A DNA stretch of 64,000 bases, from positions 248,001 through 312,000 of the forward strand of contig NZ_JAELVQ010000002.1 of assembly GCF_016428595.1 (NCBI RefSeq), read 5' to 3'. The translations under genes and the position numbers were made by a program. A model generated the notes under the pieces. The model was not told where the DNA came from and searched no databases. It saw nothing but the letters and a program-made list of their open reading frames with translations. This document shows, one piece after another, positions 1 to 9,005 of this stretch (position 1 is the stretch's first letter; every line of letters begins with the position of its first letter). This DNA comes from Snuella sedimenti. GTDB lineage: Bacteria; Bacteroidota; Bacteroidia; Flavobacteriales; Flavobacteriaceae.

Positions 1-250
1 TTTCGGCTACTTCTATTGTAGTAAACATTGCCTTATATATTGAAATGGAGATAGCAATGATGGTTAAAAGAAATGTGAATTGAATAATTTTTTTAACATG
101 ACCACTTTTTTTAGATAAATAGAAGGCTACTAGTCCAAATGCTAGTGCAGCAATAGCAGGGAAAATTGCCAAGTTAGAAACGGGCAATACGGATAGAATA
201 ATGGCCAGAAAGGACGCAATGATAGCCAAAATAGTCGTTATTTTTTTCAC
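1..250 (-). CDS. Partial small membrane protein, N-terminal part
   Basis: The reading frame starts with GTG at 250 and runs off the left edge, giving about 83 visible residues. It begins with a short basic stretch followed by two strongly hydrophobic segments (about residues 5-22 and 25-45), then a KKSGHVKK turn and another hydrophobic segment. It resembles short flavobacterial membrane proteins of unknown function, but I do not recognise a named family. The GTG start is chosen because the first bases and the whole leader are identical to the leader and GTG start of the aquaporin gene at 57810. Confidence 0.6.
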   Translation of the reverse strand, partial: MKKITTILAIIASFLAIILSVLPVSNLAIFPAIAALAFGLVAFYLSKKSGHVKKIIQFTFLLTIIAISISIYKAMFTTIEVAE

Positions 251-295
251 ACGTTTAAATTTTAGTAATTAATTGATTTTATTGTAATTATAAAA
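243..295 (-). repeat. Leader repeat, copy A (matches 57803-57855)
   Basis: These 53 bases are identical to 57803-57855 and include the GTG start codon and the next five bases of the gene at 1-250. Beyond the perfect block, similarity continues for some 30 bases in degraded form (AACGTGTGCAAC here, AACGTATGCAAT in the other copy). It sits in the same place relative to two unrelated membrane-protein genes, so it is a shared 5' leader. The rest of the gap up to 559 shows no other feature. Confidence 0.85.
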
Positions 296-559
296 TTAAG
301 AACGTGTGCAACCACTCCTTACACTCGTTCTCTCATTAAAAATTTTAAACATTTCCTTTTGTGAAGTAATTTTTAAAATTTCTTAATGCTCGTTTCATCT
401 GTTAATATTTATTGTTTTTTAGTGGTCAGATGCGATGCCTAATTATCATATACTCACGTGTTCTTATTTTGAAAATAGGAGTTCGTGAATCTTCGATTTC
501 GGTTGGGTTTATAACTTTATGTTAATGGGCATTTCATACGTTTAAATTATTATATGTTT

Positions 560-1327
560 TTAGTTTAATAGACCTGTTGCCGATTTAATCTTTAATTCGC
601 CATTGCCTACTGGAATTTTGAACTTACCGTAAACAGGGATTTTATTACCATCGGCAGTAAGCCATAAAAAATTATTGTTTTTACCTTGTAAAACGTCAGT
701 TTGATCAGATCCTATAGCTAATTTATAGCATTCTTTTTCTCCAATAGCAGTATCAATAACCTCGTTACCTAGATAGGTGATTTGGCCTTTCATCTCTTTT
801 CTGTCAAAGATGATGGTGAATGTTTTACGTTCGCCTATGTCCATACCGTCATAATCTAAAAGTCTAATGTTATAAAGTGTAGATACAATATCTTTTGTAC
901 CTGTATTTATTGAAACCGTTTTATTTTCATCTACTTTATTTTTTTTGGTTTGAACAGATTTAACGGTGTTGGTCTTATGGCTAAAAGTGTATTTCATTGC
1001 CTTGTAATAACTTCCTTCATTAATATCTCTTTTATACAGGTATGGTGTAAGTGTATTAGGGTTTACATAACTTTCGTAAAGATCCCTTATTTTAAAAAAG
1101 TTATCCCATTTACTATACGTTACAGCAGTACATTTAAGTCGTAATAAAGTTGCTTTCGATGTTTTTAGTTCGCTGGTCTCCATGGTAACTTCTGCTAAAT
1201 TTGTAAGTATTCCAGACATATTGTAGGCAGCTGTATAGATGAGTTTTTCTCCGGGTGCTATGGCATCGTTTTGCGCCTTTAAAGACAAAGAAAAACAAGC
1301 AACTACAAGTAAGAAAATGTATTTCAT
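560..1327 (-). CDS. DUF3108 domain-containing secreted protein
   Basis: A 255-residue protein with a clear signal peptide (KYIFLLVVACFSLSLKAQ) followed by a beta-rich body typical of DUF3108. Family hallmarks are the start PGEKLIYTAAYNMSG, the middle DLYESYVNPNTLTPYLYKRD and the C-terminal block KIPVYGKFKIPVGNGEL. It is probably periplasmic; the biochemical role of the family is not established. It is transcribed divergently from the UspA gene at 1509. The start gives a normal signal peptide, so I accept it. Confidence 0.85.
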   Translation of the reverse strand: MKYIFLLVVACFSLSLKAQNDAIAPGEKLIYTAAYNMSGILTNLAEVTMETSELKTSKATLLRLKCTAVTYSKWDNFFKIRDLYESYVNPNTLTPYLYKRDINEGSYYKAMKYTFSHKTNTVKSVQTKKNKVDENKTVSINTGTKDIVSTLYNIRLLDYDGMDIGERKTFTIIFDRKEMKGQITYLGNEVIDTAIGEKECYKLAIGSDQTDVLQGKNNNFLWLTADGNKIPVYGKFKIPVGNGELKIKSATGLLN

Positions 1328-1508
1328 AAAAGATTTGTTTTAAGCTATAATGCGTATAGATATCATTTTTTGTGCCGAAAATACAATGCTTAATACTATT
1401 ATGCTAATTTTTTTTTACAACATAAAATACATAAGTGCTACTGACATTTATCATAGTTTTGAAAGTGACACCGTGCTATATTTACTGGTAAATCTATTTT
1501 ATAAAGAG

Positions 1509-2354
1509 ATGAAAACGATATTGTTACCTACAGATTTTTCTAAGAATTCATTAAATGCCATTTATTACGCCATGGAGCTGTTTGAAAATGAAGTGTGTAA
1601 TTTTTATGTTCTTAATGTTCAAAAGGCGTCTTCGTTTATAACGGACGATATGTTGGTAGTCTCATCGTCGGCGACTATTTATAATACGATAGTAGATGCA
1701 GCAAAGAAATCTATAGCCAATATTATCTCAAAAGTAAAAAAGCGTTATAATAATAAGAAGCACAGTTTCCATTCTATTGTAGACTACGATAATTTTATAG
1801 ATTCAATTAATCAAATTTCGGATAAATATGATATTGATTTAATTGTTATGGGAACCAAAGGTGCTTCTGGGTTGGAAAAAGTAATTTTTGGGAGCAATAC
1901 CGTTAGGGTAATACAACGGTGTAAAGTACCTGTTTTAGCAATTCCCAATGGTTGTAAGTTTAATGGTTTTGAACGCATTGCTTTTATTGCAGATGCGCCT
2001 ATGAAGTATAGAGTCAAAGATTTTACACCGTTGAGTAACTTTATGTTACGCCATCAATCTACGTTAGACGTGCTACAGGTAATTAATGATAAGAACACCA
2101 ATAGCGATAGGCAGCAATGTACTAACTTTTTTGAAGAACATTTTAGCAATGTAACTTATAGTGAACTGACTATTGGAGAGCGGGATATGTATAATATTAT
2201 CCATGATTTTATGGTCACTAATGCAGTAAGTTTACTAGCCATGGTAGATAAAAAACATTCCTTTTTAGAACGCCTGTTTACCACTCATACCGTTGAAGCC
2301 TTTGCTTTTAAAGTGGATATTCCGTTTTTGGTGATGAAACATTCTACACATTAA
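1509..2354 (+). CDS. Universal stress protein (UspA family), tandem domain
   Basis: A 281-residue cytoplasmic stress protein with two Usp-like halves. Half one starts MKTILLPTDFSKNSLNAI and carries the nucleotide-binding signature GTKGASGLEKVIFGSNT, close to the family G-x2-G-x9-G(S/T) motif. Half two is diverged and lacks a clear copy of that motif. The frame is open from 1350, but the upstream 53 residues are not Usp-like, so I place the start at the ATG at 1509, where the Usp beta-1 strand begins. It may respond to energy stress or low oxygen as other Usp proteins do. Confidence 0.85.
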   Translation: MKTILLPTDFSKNSLNAIYYAMELFENEVCNFYVLNVQKASSFITDDMLVVSSSATIYNTIVDAAKKSIANIISKVKKRYNNKKHSFHSIVDYDNFIDSINQISDKYDIDLIVMGTKGASGLEKVIFGSNTVRVIQRCKVPVLAIPNGCKFNGFERIAFIADAPMKYRVKDFTPLSNFMLRHQSTLDVLQVINDKNTNSDRQQCTNFFEEHFSNVTYSELTIGERDMYNIIHDFMVTNAVSLLAMVDKKHSFLERLFTTHTVEAFAFKVDIPFLVMKHSTH

Positions 2355-2419
2355 ATAATGAAGAAATGTAATAATAGGGTAAGTAGAGCAGGTGTTTTTA
2401 TAAGCACTATGTTATTCTC

Positions 2420-2751
2420 TTAACCCTTTACTTTGCAGACCTTTATTTCCAATTTGAGCCATATGGTTTTCTAGAGCTTTGTTGTAATCCGTTCTTTGTA
2501 GATGTGCAGGTCGAATCCGGGAGTGGGAACGACCTTGAGGTTGAACAAATCTTTCAGACCATAGCGCGCAATGTATTCAATATTATTTTCAGGATTTAAT
2601 CTTACTACAATGGATGCGGCTGTTTCTTGACAAAATAAGTGCCTGCCCAACAATCTTTTAGTTTTATAATTCTAACGGTCTTTAGAATATCGATCATCCA
2701 CACATCCTCTTCAATAGTTTTAATTAATTTGTTTTCTAAGTTTTGGTTCAT
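2420..2751 (-). pseudogene. Degraded nucleotidyltransferase (DUF925-like) gene
   Basis: Reading the minus strand from the ATG at 2751 gives MNQNLENKLIKTIEEDVWMI then DILKTVRIIKLKDCW, which looks like the N-terminus of the DUF925 nucleotidyltransferase family. The frame then breaks, and a second frame (2653 down) gives the family's C-terminal pattern IARYGLKDLFNLKVVPTPGF followed by YKERITTKL. The central part, including most of the nucleotidyltransferase core, is missing. A TAG at 2471-2473 replaces an expected residue; the same frame continues with KTIWLKLEIKV to a TAA at 2420. An internal deletion plus a nonsense change explain this best. Confidence 0.65.
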
Positions 2752-2809
2752 TCAGGGGGAGATAGATTTTAAGGTTTTAATGCTTTTTAGGTGTTAATTC
2801 ATGGTTTTG

Positions 2810-3610
2810 CTAATAGGAAGCGTTTTTTCCTCGAACTTCGTTCAATTTCATTGTCATCGAAATAGCTTTGCTATCTAACCATTCATTATATTCTTCAATG
2901 GCTTTTAACCTTAAATCGTTATTTAAATAACCTTCTTCCACCATTTGAGTTGAACTTGCAACTTTAGACCAAATACCAACTTTCGATTTAAAATCGATTC
3001 TATGTTTTTCATAATGTTCGTCTGCATTTAATTTTTCGATTTCATTTAATCCAATTTCTTTCATAAGATATGGTAAATCTTCTGTTATGTTATTATTCAT
3101 TCCAGCATCATTTCTCCATTTTAAAAATATTTTGTAAAACTCTCTCATACTTTTCGGAGGTATTGGATTCCACTCCAAATTATGATGATTGTAATCAAGT
3201 ATGGAAATTTTTCCGTTGGGTTTTAGTAAAGATTTCATTTTTAATAAAGCTTCTTTTGGATTGCTTAACCATTGGAAAGTCCTCGCAGAGACAATCAAAT
3301 CAAATTTTTCGTCGGTTTCAAAATTAAACAGGTCGGAGTGTATAAGTTTTAAATTTTCTATTTTATTAAATGTTTTTGTTCCTATTTTAATAAAAGTTTC
3401 CGTATTATCTATTCCAACAACTTTCCCAGAAATGCCAATAAAATTTGCTATATCTTTTGAAATCGAGCCGGTCCCACATCCCACATCTAACACTATCATG
3501 TCTTTTTTAAGTAAAGGTTCAAGAGTTCTATAATCTACTTTTAAGCTTCTGTTGTCAAATAGTTTTGCGGTTGTTTTCCCATCTCTTTCGATGTGTTTGT
3601 TTTTTTTCAT
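2810..3610 (-). CDS. Class I SAM-dependent methyltransferase
   Basis: A 266-residue Rossmann-fold methyltransferase. Motif I is VLDVGCGTGSIS; the acidic residue after strand 2 lies in VVGIDNTE, and motif post-I FDLIVSARTFQWL is followed by LKPNGKISILDYN. The tail resembles small-molecule methyltransferases related to trans-aconitate methyltransferase, but the substrate is unknown. The frame is open up to 3715, which would overlap the GNAT gene. I use the ATG at 3610 (MKKNKHIERDGKT) because the extra 35 residues do not resemble the family. The GNAT gene just upstream is on the same strand. Confidence 0.8.
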   Translation of the reverse strand: MKKNKHIERDGKTTAKLFDNRSLKVDYRTLEPLLKKDMIVLDVGCGTGSISKDIANFIGISGKVVGIDNTETFIKIGTKTFNKIENLKLIHSDLFNFETDEKFDLIVSARTFQWLSNPKEALLKMKSLLKPNGKISILDYNHHNLEWNPIPPKSMREFYKIFLKWRNDAGMNNNITEDLPYLMKEIGLNEIEKLNADEHYEKHRIDFKSKVGIWSKVASSTQMVEEGYLNNDLRLKAIEEYNEWLDSKAISMTMKLNEVRGKNASY

Positions 3611-3701
3611 ATTGCTACTTTCTTTATTGCCATAAAGGTTAATCGTTACGTTAAAGAGATTAAAAAATATTGGGTGTAATGTGCTAAAATACGGGGTTAT
3701 A

Positions 3702-4229
3702 TTATAACCATTCAATACGGCTAATCTTGTACCTTCTATCTATGCAATTGTCATTTACGTTAAAAAATTCAATATCACGATTAAAGAACTTGTCTAAAAT
3801 TTTGACAGATTTTCCATTGTTCGTATTAACATTGGCCGTAATAATTTCTAAATTGAGAGTGCCGAATCCGTAATCGATCAAACCCTTTGCTATTTCGGTT
3901 CCGAATCCATTACCCCAAAATTGTTCCCTTAACCTATATCCAATTTCATCTTCATTTTTATCATTTTTTAGATACGCAGCGATACCCAGAAAAGGAATTC
4001 CGTCTTTGGAGTCTACAGCCCAAACCTTTGTTTCTGAATTACCTTCTGATTTTAAATATTTTTGAAAATGAGCATTACAAGTTTTTCTATCCATCGTATC
4101 TCTTGGAATCGGATTCATAACATTTGGATTGCTCATCATGTCGTAAAATGCCTCCTTATCATCTAATTTCAATGGACGAATAAAGAGTCTTTTCGTTTCA
4201 AATATTATTGGGATATGATTATTGATCAT
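3702..4229 (-). CDS. GNAT acetyltransferase, RimJ/RimL type
   Basis: A 175-residue acetyltransferase. The start FETKRLFIRPLKLDDKEAFY is typical of RimJ/RimL-like proteins. The acetyl-CoA-binding region is IGYRLREQFWGNGFGTEIAK, with the family pattern x-GxG-x-E. A final block IITANVNTNNGKSVKILDKF is the usual 'neighbour and N-x-S-x2-L' segment. It probably acetylates an amino group on a protein or small molecule; the target is unknown. It precedes the methyltransferase on the same strand and may be cotranscribed with it. Confidence 0.85.
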   Translation of the reverse strand: MINNHIPIIFETKRLFIRPLKLDDKEAFYDMMSNPNVMNPIPRDTMDRKTCNAHFQKYLKSEGNSETKVWAVDSKDGIPFLGIAAYLKNDKNEDEIGYRLREQFWGNGFGTEIAKGLIDYGFGTLNLEIITANVNTNNGKSVKILDKFFNRDIEFFNVNDNCIDRRYKISRIEWL

Positions 4230-4483
4230 GACTGCTCAAGGAATATGCTTTATTGTATTAAATTTACTTTCAAAGATACTTCTTTATGTAAAATATTTCT
4301 GAGTTTTTTAAGGCTTTATAAGGTGTTGCACCAATAATCGAGGATAGAGGTTTTTTGTTCTACAAAGCTTAAACATTCTTATAAATTAGGTCATATCAGG
4401 GTTTTGAAAGCGAATAATTTTTAAACTTAAGCTTTAACTGTTAACTTTATAACATTATAGTTCCAACCAAACCTTAAATAAAC

Positions 4484-7400
4484 GTGAAATACAGGCTTTG
4501 TATATTGTTTTTAATGTATTTTAGTTTTCCTTTCCTGTATGGACAAACTCCAACGATTGATAGTTTACAGCAAGCATTACGAAAAGCAGATTCTGATTCC
4601 TTAAGGATACGGATCCTAAAAAATATTTCTTGGGAGTACTTAAACAATAGGTCCAATGTTTCTATGGCCGAGATTTATATTGATAGCATTTACAATCTAA
4701 GCCGTCAGGCAAATATTGAATGGGGAGAGCTACTGGCAAGGTACCAATATGGTGTTTTAGAGCGACAAAAAGGTAATTATGAAGAGGCATTAGAGCATTT
4801 TGATGCTTATATGAAGTTTTCGGATGCTCATAACGATCCGATTCAGGTAGCTAATGGAGCGTACCAAAAAGCAATTATTTATGACTACCGAGGCCAGTAC
4901 GAAAAAAGTTTAGAGATTTATTATCGTATCCTTAAAGTCTATGAGGATGCCAATGACGAATACAGTGCAGCAAACATCTTAAACAGTCTGGGTGAGATCC
5001 TTAAAAAGTCCAATCGAATTGAGGAAGCACTGGAAAATTACAATCAAGCTTTAAAGATATTTATCAAATTAGATGCTAAAGCCGATATGGCTAATTGTTA
5101 TTTTAATATTGGTGCAACCTATCGTTTACAGGAACGATATGATGAAGCATTGGACTATTTAAATAAGGCTCTTGAACTGGATACAGATGTTAACAGTATA
5201 TGGGGCATGGCTTACGATTATGAGGCTATTGGTGAAGTTTATAATTTACAGGGCGATTACCAAGATGCTTTAGAGGTACACCTAAAGGCGCTTGAATTAA
5301 GGGAGGGGCTACAGCAAAAGAGAGAGTTATCTGCTATTTATACACAGGTTGGTATTGATTATTTAAAGCTTAAAAATTATGAAGCAGCAAAGAATAATCT
5401 AACCAAGGCATTGGAACTTGCAGAAAATGTGGGATCAGTAGAAGAGTTGCAAAGAACTTACGATGGTTTGTCAAAATTGTATGCTGAAACCGGGAATTAT
5501 AAAGAAGCTTATAATTTCAATCAGAAGCTAACTGTCGTTAAGGACAGCATATTCAATAAAACCAAGTCCAGACAAATTGAAGAACTTCAGGAAAAATTTA
5601 ATTCAGAAAAAAAGGAAGCAGCTATCGTTGCGCTTGAAAAGGATGCCGAAATCAAGGATTTAAAATTAAAAAGACAAACCCTTTTTAGGAATATATTTAT
5701 TGCCATAACCATAGTTGTTTTAGTATTATCCTTTTTATTGTTTAATAGGTATAAATACAAGCAACGTATAAAGATAGAGCTTATGGAGAAAAAGAGGTTG
5801 GTAGAAGAGGCAGAGCAAAAGACTGCATTTGAAAAACAACGGGTAGCTAAGCTTGAAAAAATAGATCAGCTTAAAGACCAGTTTCTAGCCAATACCTCGC
5901 ACGAATTACGAACACCGCTTAATGGCATTATAGGTTTGTCGGAATCTCTCAAGGATGGTGCTGCCGGTAAATTAACGCCAAAAGCTATTGACAATCTAAA
6001 TATGATTATTCATAGCGGTAAGCGCTTGTCTAATTTGGTAAACGATATCCTAGATTTTTCGAAGCTAAAGAATAAAGACTTAGTACTGTCCTTAAAGCCC
6101 GTTGATATCCATTTAATAGCAAATTTGGTTTTAAAAGTTTCAGAAACCTTGGCAAAAGGGAAGGACTTGCGTTTAATTAATGCCATTCCTAAAGATGCTC
6201 CTTTAGTAGAAGGAGATGAAGATAGACTTCAGCAAATTTTGTATAATCTTATCGGGAATGCTATAAAGTTTACAGAAACGGGTGAAATTAAAGTAAGAGC
6301 TAAAGAAAAAGATGGTATGATGGTTATTGCAGTCTCAGATACTGGTATAGGCATTCCTAAAAGTAAATTCAAAACTATTTTTAAATCCTTTGAGCAAGTA
6401 GACAGTTCGACTGTTCGAACTTATGGGGGGACTGGTTTAGGACTATCCGTTTCTAAGCAACTGGTAGAATTACATGGAGGAACCATTGAAGTTGCTTCTG
6501 AGGTAGGGAAGGGAGCTGTATTTACATTTACCTTGCCAATTAGCCCTAAAGCAAGACAAGATGTGGTTGTTTCTGAGGATGGTAGGCCTTATATAAATAT
6601 TCAAAATATAGAAGACGATTCTAGTGAAAAGCAGTTAGAACATAATACAAATGATAAAGCCAAAATAAGAGTTTTAATAGTTGATGATGAACCTATTAAC
6701 AGGCGTGTGTTAGAGAACCATTTAACGTTGGCTGGTTATGGTGTCGTAGAAGCACGTAGTGGAAAAGAGGCTTTGGAGTTATTGGAGCAGGAAGATTTTA
6801 ATTTAATCCTTTTGGATATTATGATGCCCAATATGTCTGGGTACGAAGTGTGTGAACATATTAGAAAAAAGTATTTAACTAGCGAGCTGCCCATTGTTTT
6901 GCTAACAGCAAAAAACAGGGTAAGTGATTTGGTTACAGGGTTTAATGTAGGAGCTAATGATTACCTAACCAAGCCTTTCGCAAAGAATGAGCTGTTAAGC
7001 CGAATCAAAACACATTTAAACTTAAATGGTATTCATAAGGCAACCAGCAAGTTTGTTCCATCAGAGTTTTTGAAATCTGTAGGGAGAGAGGCCATTACCG
7101 ATGTGGTTTTAGGCGATCATATCGAAAAAGAGGTAACTGTTTTGTTTTCAGATGTACGTGATTATACCGCTCTTTCGGAGTCTATGACACCAGAGCAAAA
7201 TTTTAAGTTTGTGAATGCTTACGTGGGACGTATGGGGCCTTTAATACAAGAAAATAAAGGTTTTGTAAATCAGTATTTGGGAGATGGTATTATGGCTTTG
7301 TTCCCAAACGAGGCACATCATGCACTGGACGCCGCTATTGCTATGCAAAAAACGATTATAGTCTATAACAAGAGGCGCATTAAAGAAGGATTTAAGCCTA

Positions 7401-7900
7401 TTTCTGTGGGTGTAGGAATGCATACCGGAGCTTTGGTAATGGGAATAATTGGGGATGTACATAGAAATGATACGGCTATTATTGCCGATACGGTTAATAC
7501 GGCTTCGCGTATGGAAGGTGTTACTAAATATTATGGTGCCAATATTATTATAAGTGAAGCCTGTTTAAATACCATTAAAGAGAGGGATATTTATCATTTT
7601 AGGTATTTAGGTAAGGTGAAAGTAAAAGGTAAGCATAAAGTTGTAGGTATTTATGAGTGTTTTGATGGTGACGATGATCTTACTATTGCTTTAAAAATAA
7701 AAACCTTAAAGGATTTTGATAAGGGGATGAAGCATTTCCTGAACAAAGAGTTTCCCAAGGCATCGGCGGCATTCGATAAGGTACTTACCAAAAATCCCAA
7801 AGATGCTGTTGCTAAATATTTTGTAACCAAATCGGCCGAATATACTATTGCCGGAACACCAGACGATTGGGATATGGTAAACACCATGAGAAGTAAATAA
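4484..7900 (+). CDS. TPR - histidine kinase - receiver - nucleotide cyclase hybrid protein
   Basis: A 1138-residue signalling protein. Order: signal peptide (1-20), TPR array (about 50-370), coiled coil, one membrane segment (about 399-420), HisKA with H near 473 (NTSHELRTPLNGI), HATPase (N box LYNLIGNAIKFTE, G boxes DTGIGIP and GGTGLGLSV), receiver (VLIVDDEP, phosphoacceptor in LILLDIMMPN near 779) and a class III cyclase (about 880-1060). The cyclase keeps both metal aspartates (FSDVRDY, YLGDGIM) and the transition-state N and R (DTVNTASR). A C-terminal TPR-like tail follows. The usual lysine before the second metal site is Q (VNQYLGDG), so nucleotide choice is uncertain. The GTG start gives a complete signal peptide. 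Kinase output probably controls cyclase activity in cis. Confidence 0.9.
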   Translation: MKYRLCILFLMYFSFPFLYGQTPTIDSLQQALRKADSDSLRIRILKNISWEYLNNRSNVSMAEIYIDSIYNLSRQANIEWGELLARYQYGVLERQKGNYEEALEHFDAYMKFSDAHNDPIQVANGAYQKAIIYDYRGQYEKSLEIYYRILKVYEDANDEYSAANILNSLGEILKKSNRIEEALENYNQALKIFIKLDAKADMANCYFNIGATYRLQERYDEALDYLNKALELDTDVNSIWGMAYDYEAIGEVYNLQGDYQDALEVHLKALELREGLQQKRELSAIYTQVGIDYLKLKNYEAAKNNLTKALELAENVGSVEELQRTYDGLSKLYAETGNYKEAYNFNQKLTVVKDSIFNKTKSRQIEELQEKFNSEKKEAAIVALEKDAEIKDLKLKRQTLFRNIFIAITIVVLVLSFLLFNRYKYKQRIKIELMEKKRLVEEAEQKTAFEKQRVAKLEKIDQLKDQFLANTSHELRTPLNGIIGLSESLKDGAAGKLTPKAIDNLNMIIHSGKRLSNLVNDILDFSKLKNKDLVLSLKPVDIHLIANLVLKVSETLAKGKDLRLINAIPKDAPLVEGDEDRLQQILYNLIGNAIKFTETGEIKVRAKEKDGMMVIAVSDTGIGIPKSKFKTIFKSFEQVDSSTVRTYGGTGLGLSVSKQLVELHGGTIEVASEVGKGAVFTFTLPISPKARQDVVVSEDGRPYINIQNIEDDSSEKQLEHNTNDKAKIRVLIVDDEPINRRVLENHLTLAGYGVVEARSGKEALELLEQEDFNLILLDIMMPNMSGYEVCEHIRKKYLTSELPIVLLTAKNRVSDLVTGFNVGANDYLTKPFAKNELLSRIKTHLNLNGIHKATSKFVPSEFLKSVGREAITDVVLGDHIEKEVTVLFSDVRDYTALSESMTPEQNFKFVNAYVGRMGPLIQENKGFVNQYLGDGIMALFPNEAHHALDAAIAMQKTIIVYNKRRIKEGFKPISVGVGMHTGALVMGIIGDVHRNDTAIIADTVNTASRMEGVTKYYGANIIISEACLNTIKERDIYHFRYLGKVKVKGKHKVVGIYECFDGDDDLTIALKIKTLKDFDKGMKHFLNKEFPKASAAFDKVLTKNPKDAVAKYFVTKSAEYTIAGTPDDWDMVNTMRSK

Positions 7901-7991
7901 GCGGGAGACTCCCTTAGTGGTTGCTGTAATTAAAAAGAGACATGGCTACTTACTCAAACTAGTTGCACAAGATTTGTGTTGTTTTAAGATT

Positions 7992-8528
7992 TTAGATGTC
8001 TTCATTACTCAATAAAGTCTGATCATTTTTAAATAGATCCAACACCATTCCTGAAGGTGGTTTTACAGGGCCATTATATCCGCAAGTATCCAAAATGGTT
8101 TTCATATTTTGGATTTCTCTATTTTTTACAAAGGCAAGCTTTGTATAACCGATGGCACATACCTTATTGTTTTGTCTGAAAACCTGACAGTGGTAAGCCC
8201 ACTTGTCATCCCAACCCTCTAGGTATAATGTAATACTGAATTTAGTCCATCTTTTTAAGGGTTTTTTATAAATAACCTTTTGAGATCCCAATACGCCAAA
8301 CATGCCTTTGCTAAACGTGTTGGCGTACAATTTTGTTCTAAAAAGTAATTCGTATCGAATAAAGTCCATGTAATAGCAATATCTGGAATTGGACATATAC
8401 CGGAAGCCTTCACAATCTAAGATGCTTACTCTACGATGTCTGGTGATCTCAGAATCAACATCTACTTTGCTTAGAAATAGTTTGGAGCTTATATAGATGT
8501 AAATAACGTGAATCCAGTAATAAAACAT
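7992..8528 (-). CDS. Thioesterase superfamily (THEM6-like hotdog) protein
   Basis: A 178-residue hotdog-fold protein. The block FRYMSNSRYCYYMDFIRYEL matches the family pattern in which an N-terminal strand and the long hotdog helix carry 'x-H/Y-M-N-N-x-R-Y'. Later segments FSITLYLEGWDDKWAYHCQV and VCAIGYTKLAFVKN fit the remaining strands. The N-terminus is hydrophobic (FYYWIHVIYIYISSKLF), as in membrane-anchored THEM6-like proteins. Substrate is unknown; acyl-CoA hydrolysis is only a family-level guess. It converges on the hybrid kinase gene. Confidence 0.75.
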   Translation of the reverse strand: MFYYWIHVIYIYISSKLFLSKVDVDSEITRHRRVSILDCEGFRYMSNSRYCYYMDFIRYELLFRTKLYANTFSKGMFGVLGSQKVIYKKPLKRWTKFSITLYLEGWDDKWAYHCQVFRQNNKVCAIGYTKLAFVKNREIQNMKTILDTCGYNGPVKPPSGMVLDLFKNDQTLLSNEDI

Positions 8529-9005
8529 GTTGGTCTAAATTATAGTCAGGGTTCGGTGCAATTCCTAAGCATGAAATTTCATAGAAAATCTTCCGAATTA
8601 AGTGTTGTAACATGTTAAAGTTAGTGAAATCATTTTGATTGCTATTGTAATGGGGACTTCCTTTATTTTCCTTGCCCAATTCAGTTTTCTGTACTCTTGA
8701 GGTGTCATGTCAGTTTTGGAATTACTACATTAGACTAGGCATAAAGTTGAGAGAAGATGTTTGCTAGTTGTTAACTTAATATACTATATTTTCTTTAAAT
8801 CAGTTAAACCGCGATTGCTAAAAAAGTAAATGACATTGAACATCCATTCATGAACGCACTTTTTACAACTTCATCTTCTGTTACAATTCCTATAAAAATA
8901 TCTTTATTACCCGATTTTGGACAATTCAAGTTTATCAAACAGCTATTTTATGAGTAAATTCTCTTATGTTCATGAATTAAGCTTGTCGGCTTGCCCCGAG
9001 GCAAT
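8529..9005. other. 477-bp gap with a possible gene remnant
   Basis: No complete gene is visible. On the minus strand a 49-codon stretch ending in TAA at 8805 reads NKDIFIGIVTEDEVV followed by KSAFMNGCSMSF. It has protein-like composition but no start codon, because a stop lies just upstream. It could be the end of a lost response-regulator-like gene; I cannot name it. Confidence 0.25.

Noticed and set aside
1350-1508. N-terminal extension of the UspA gene to 1350
   Set aside because: The extra 53 residues are unlike Usp; the family start MKTILLPTDF is at 1509.
2500-2540. Region with GGTCGAATCCGGGAGTGGGA resembling a tRNA T-arm
   Set aside because: No matching acceptor stem or anticodon arm; it belongs to the decayed nucleotidyltransferase gene.
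3611-3715. N-terminal extension of the methyltransferase to 3715
   Set aside because: It would overlap the GNAT gene, and the residues are not family-like.
7903-7913. GGGAGACTCCC after the hybrid kinase gene as a terminator
   Set aside because: The loop is one base and no T run follows; unlikely to be functional.
8455-8679. 74-codon minus-strand frame overlapping the thioesterase start
   Set aside because: Its end overlaps the thioesterase gene in another frame and its sequence has no family pattern.
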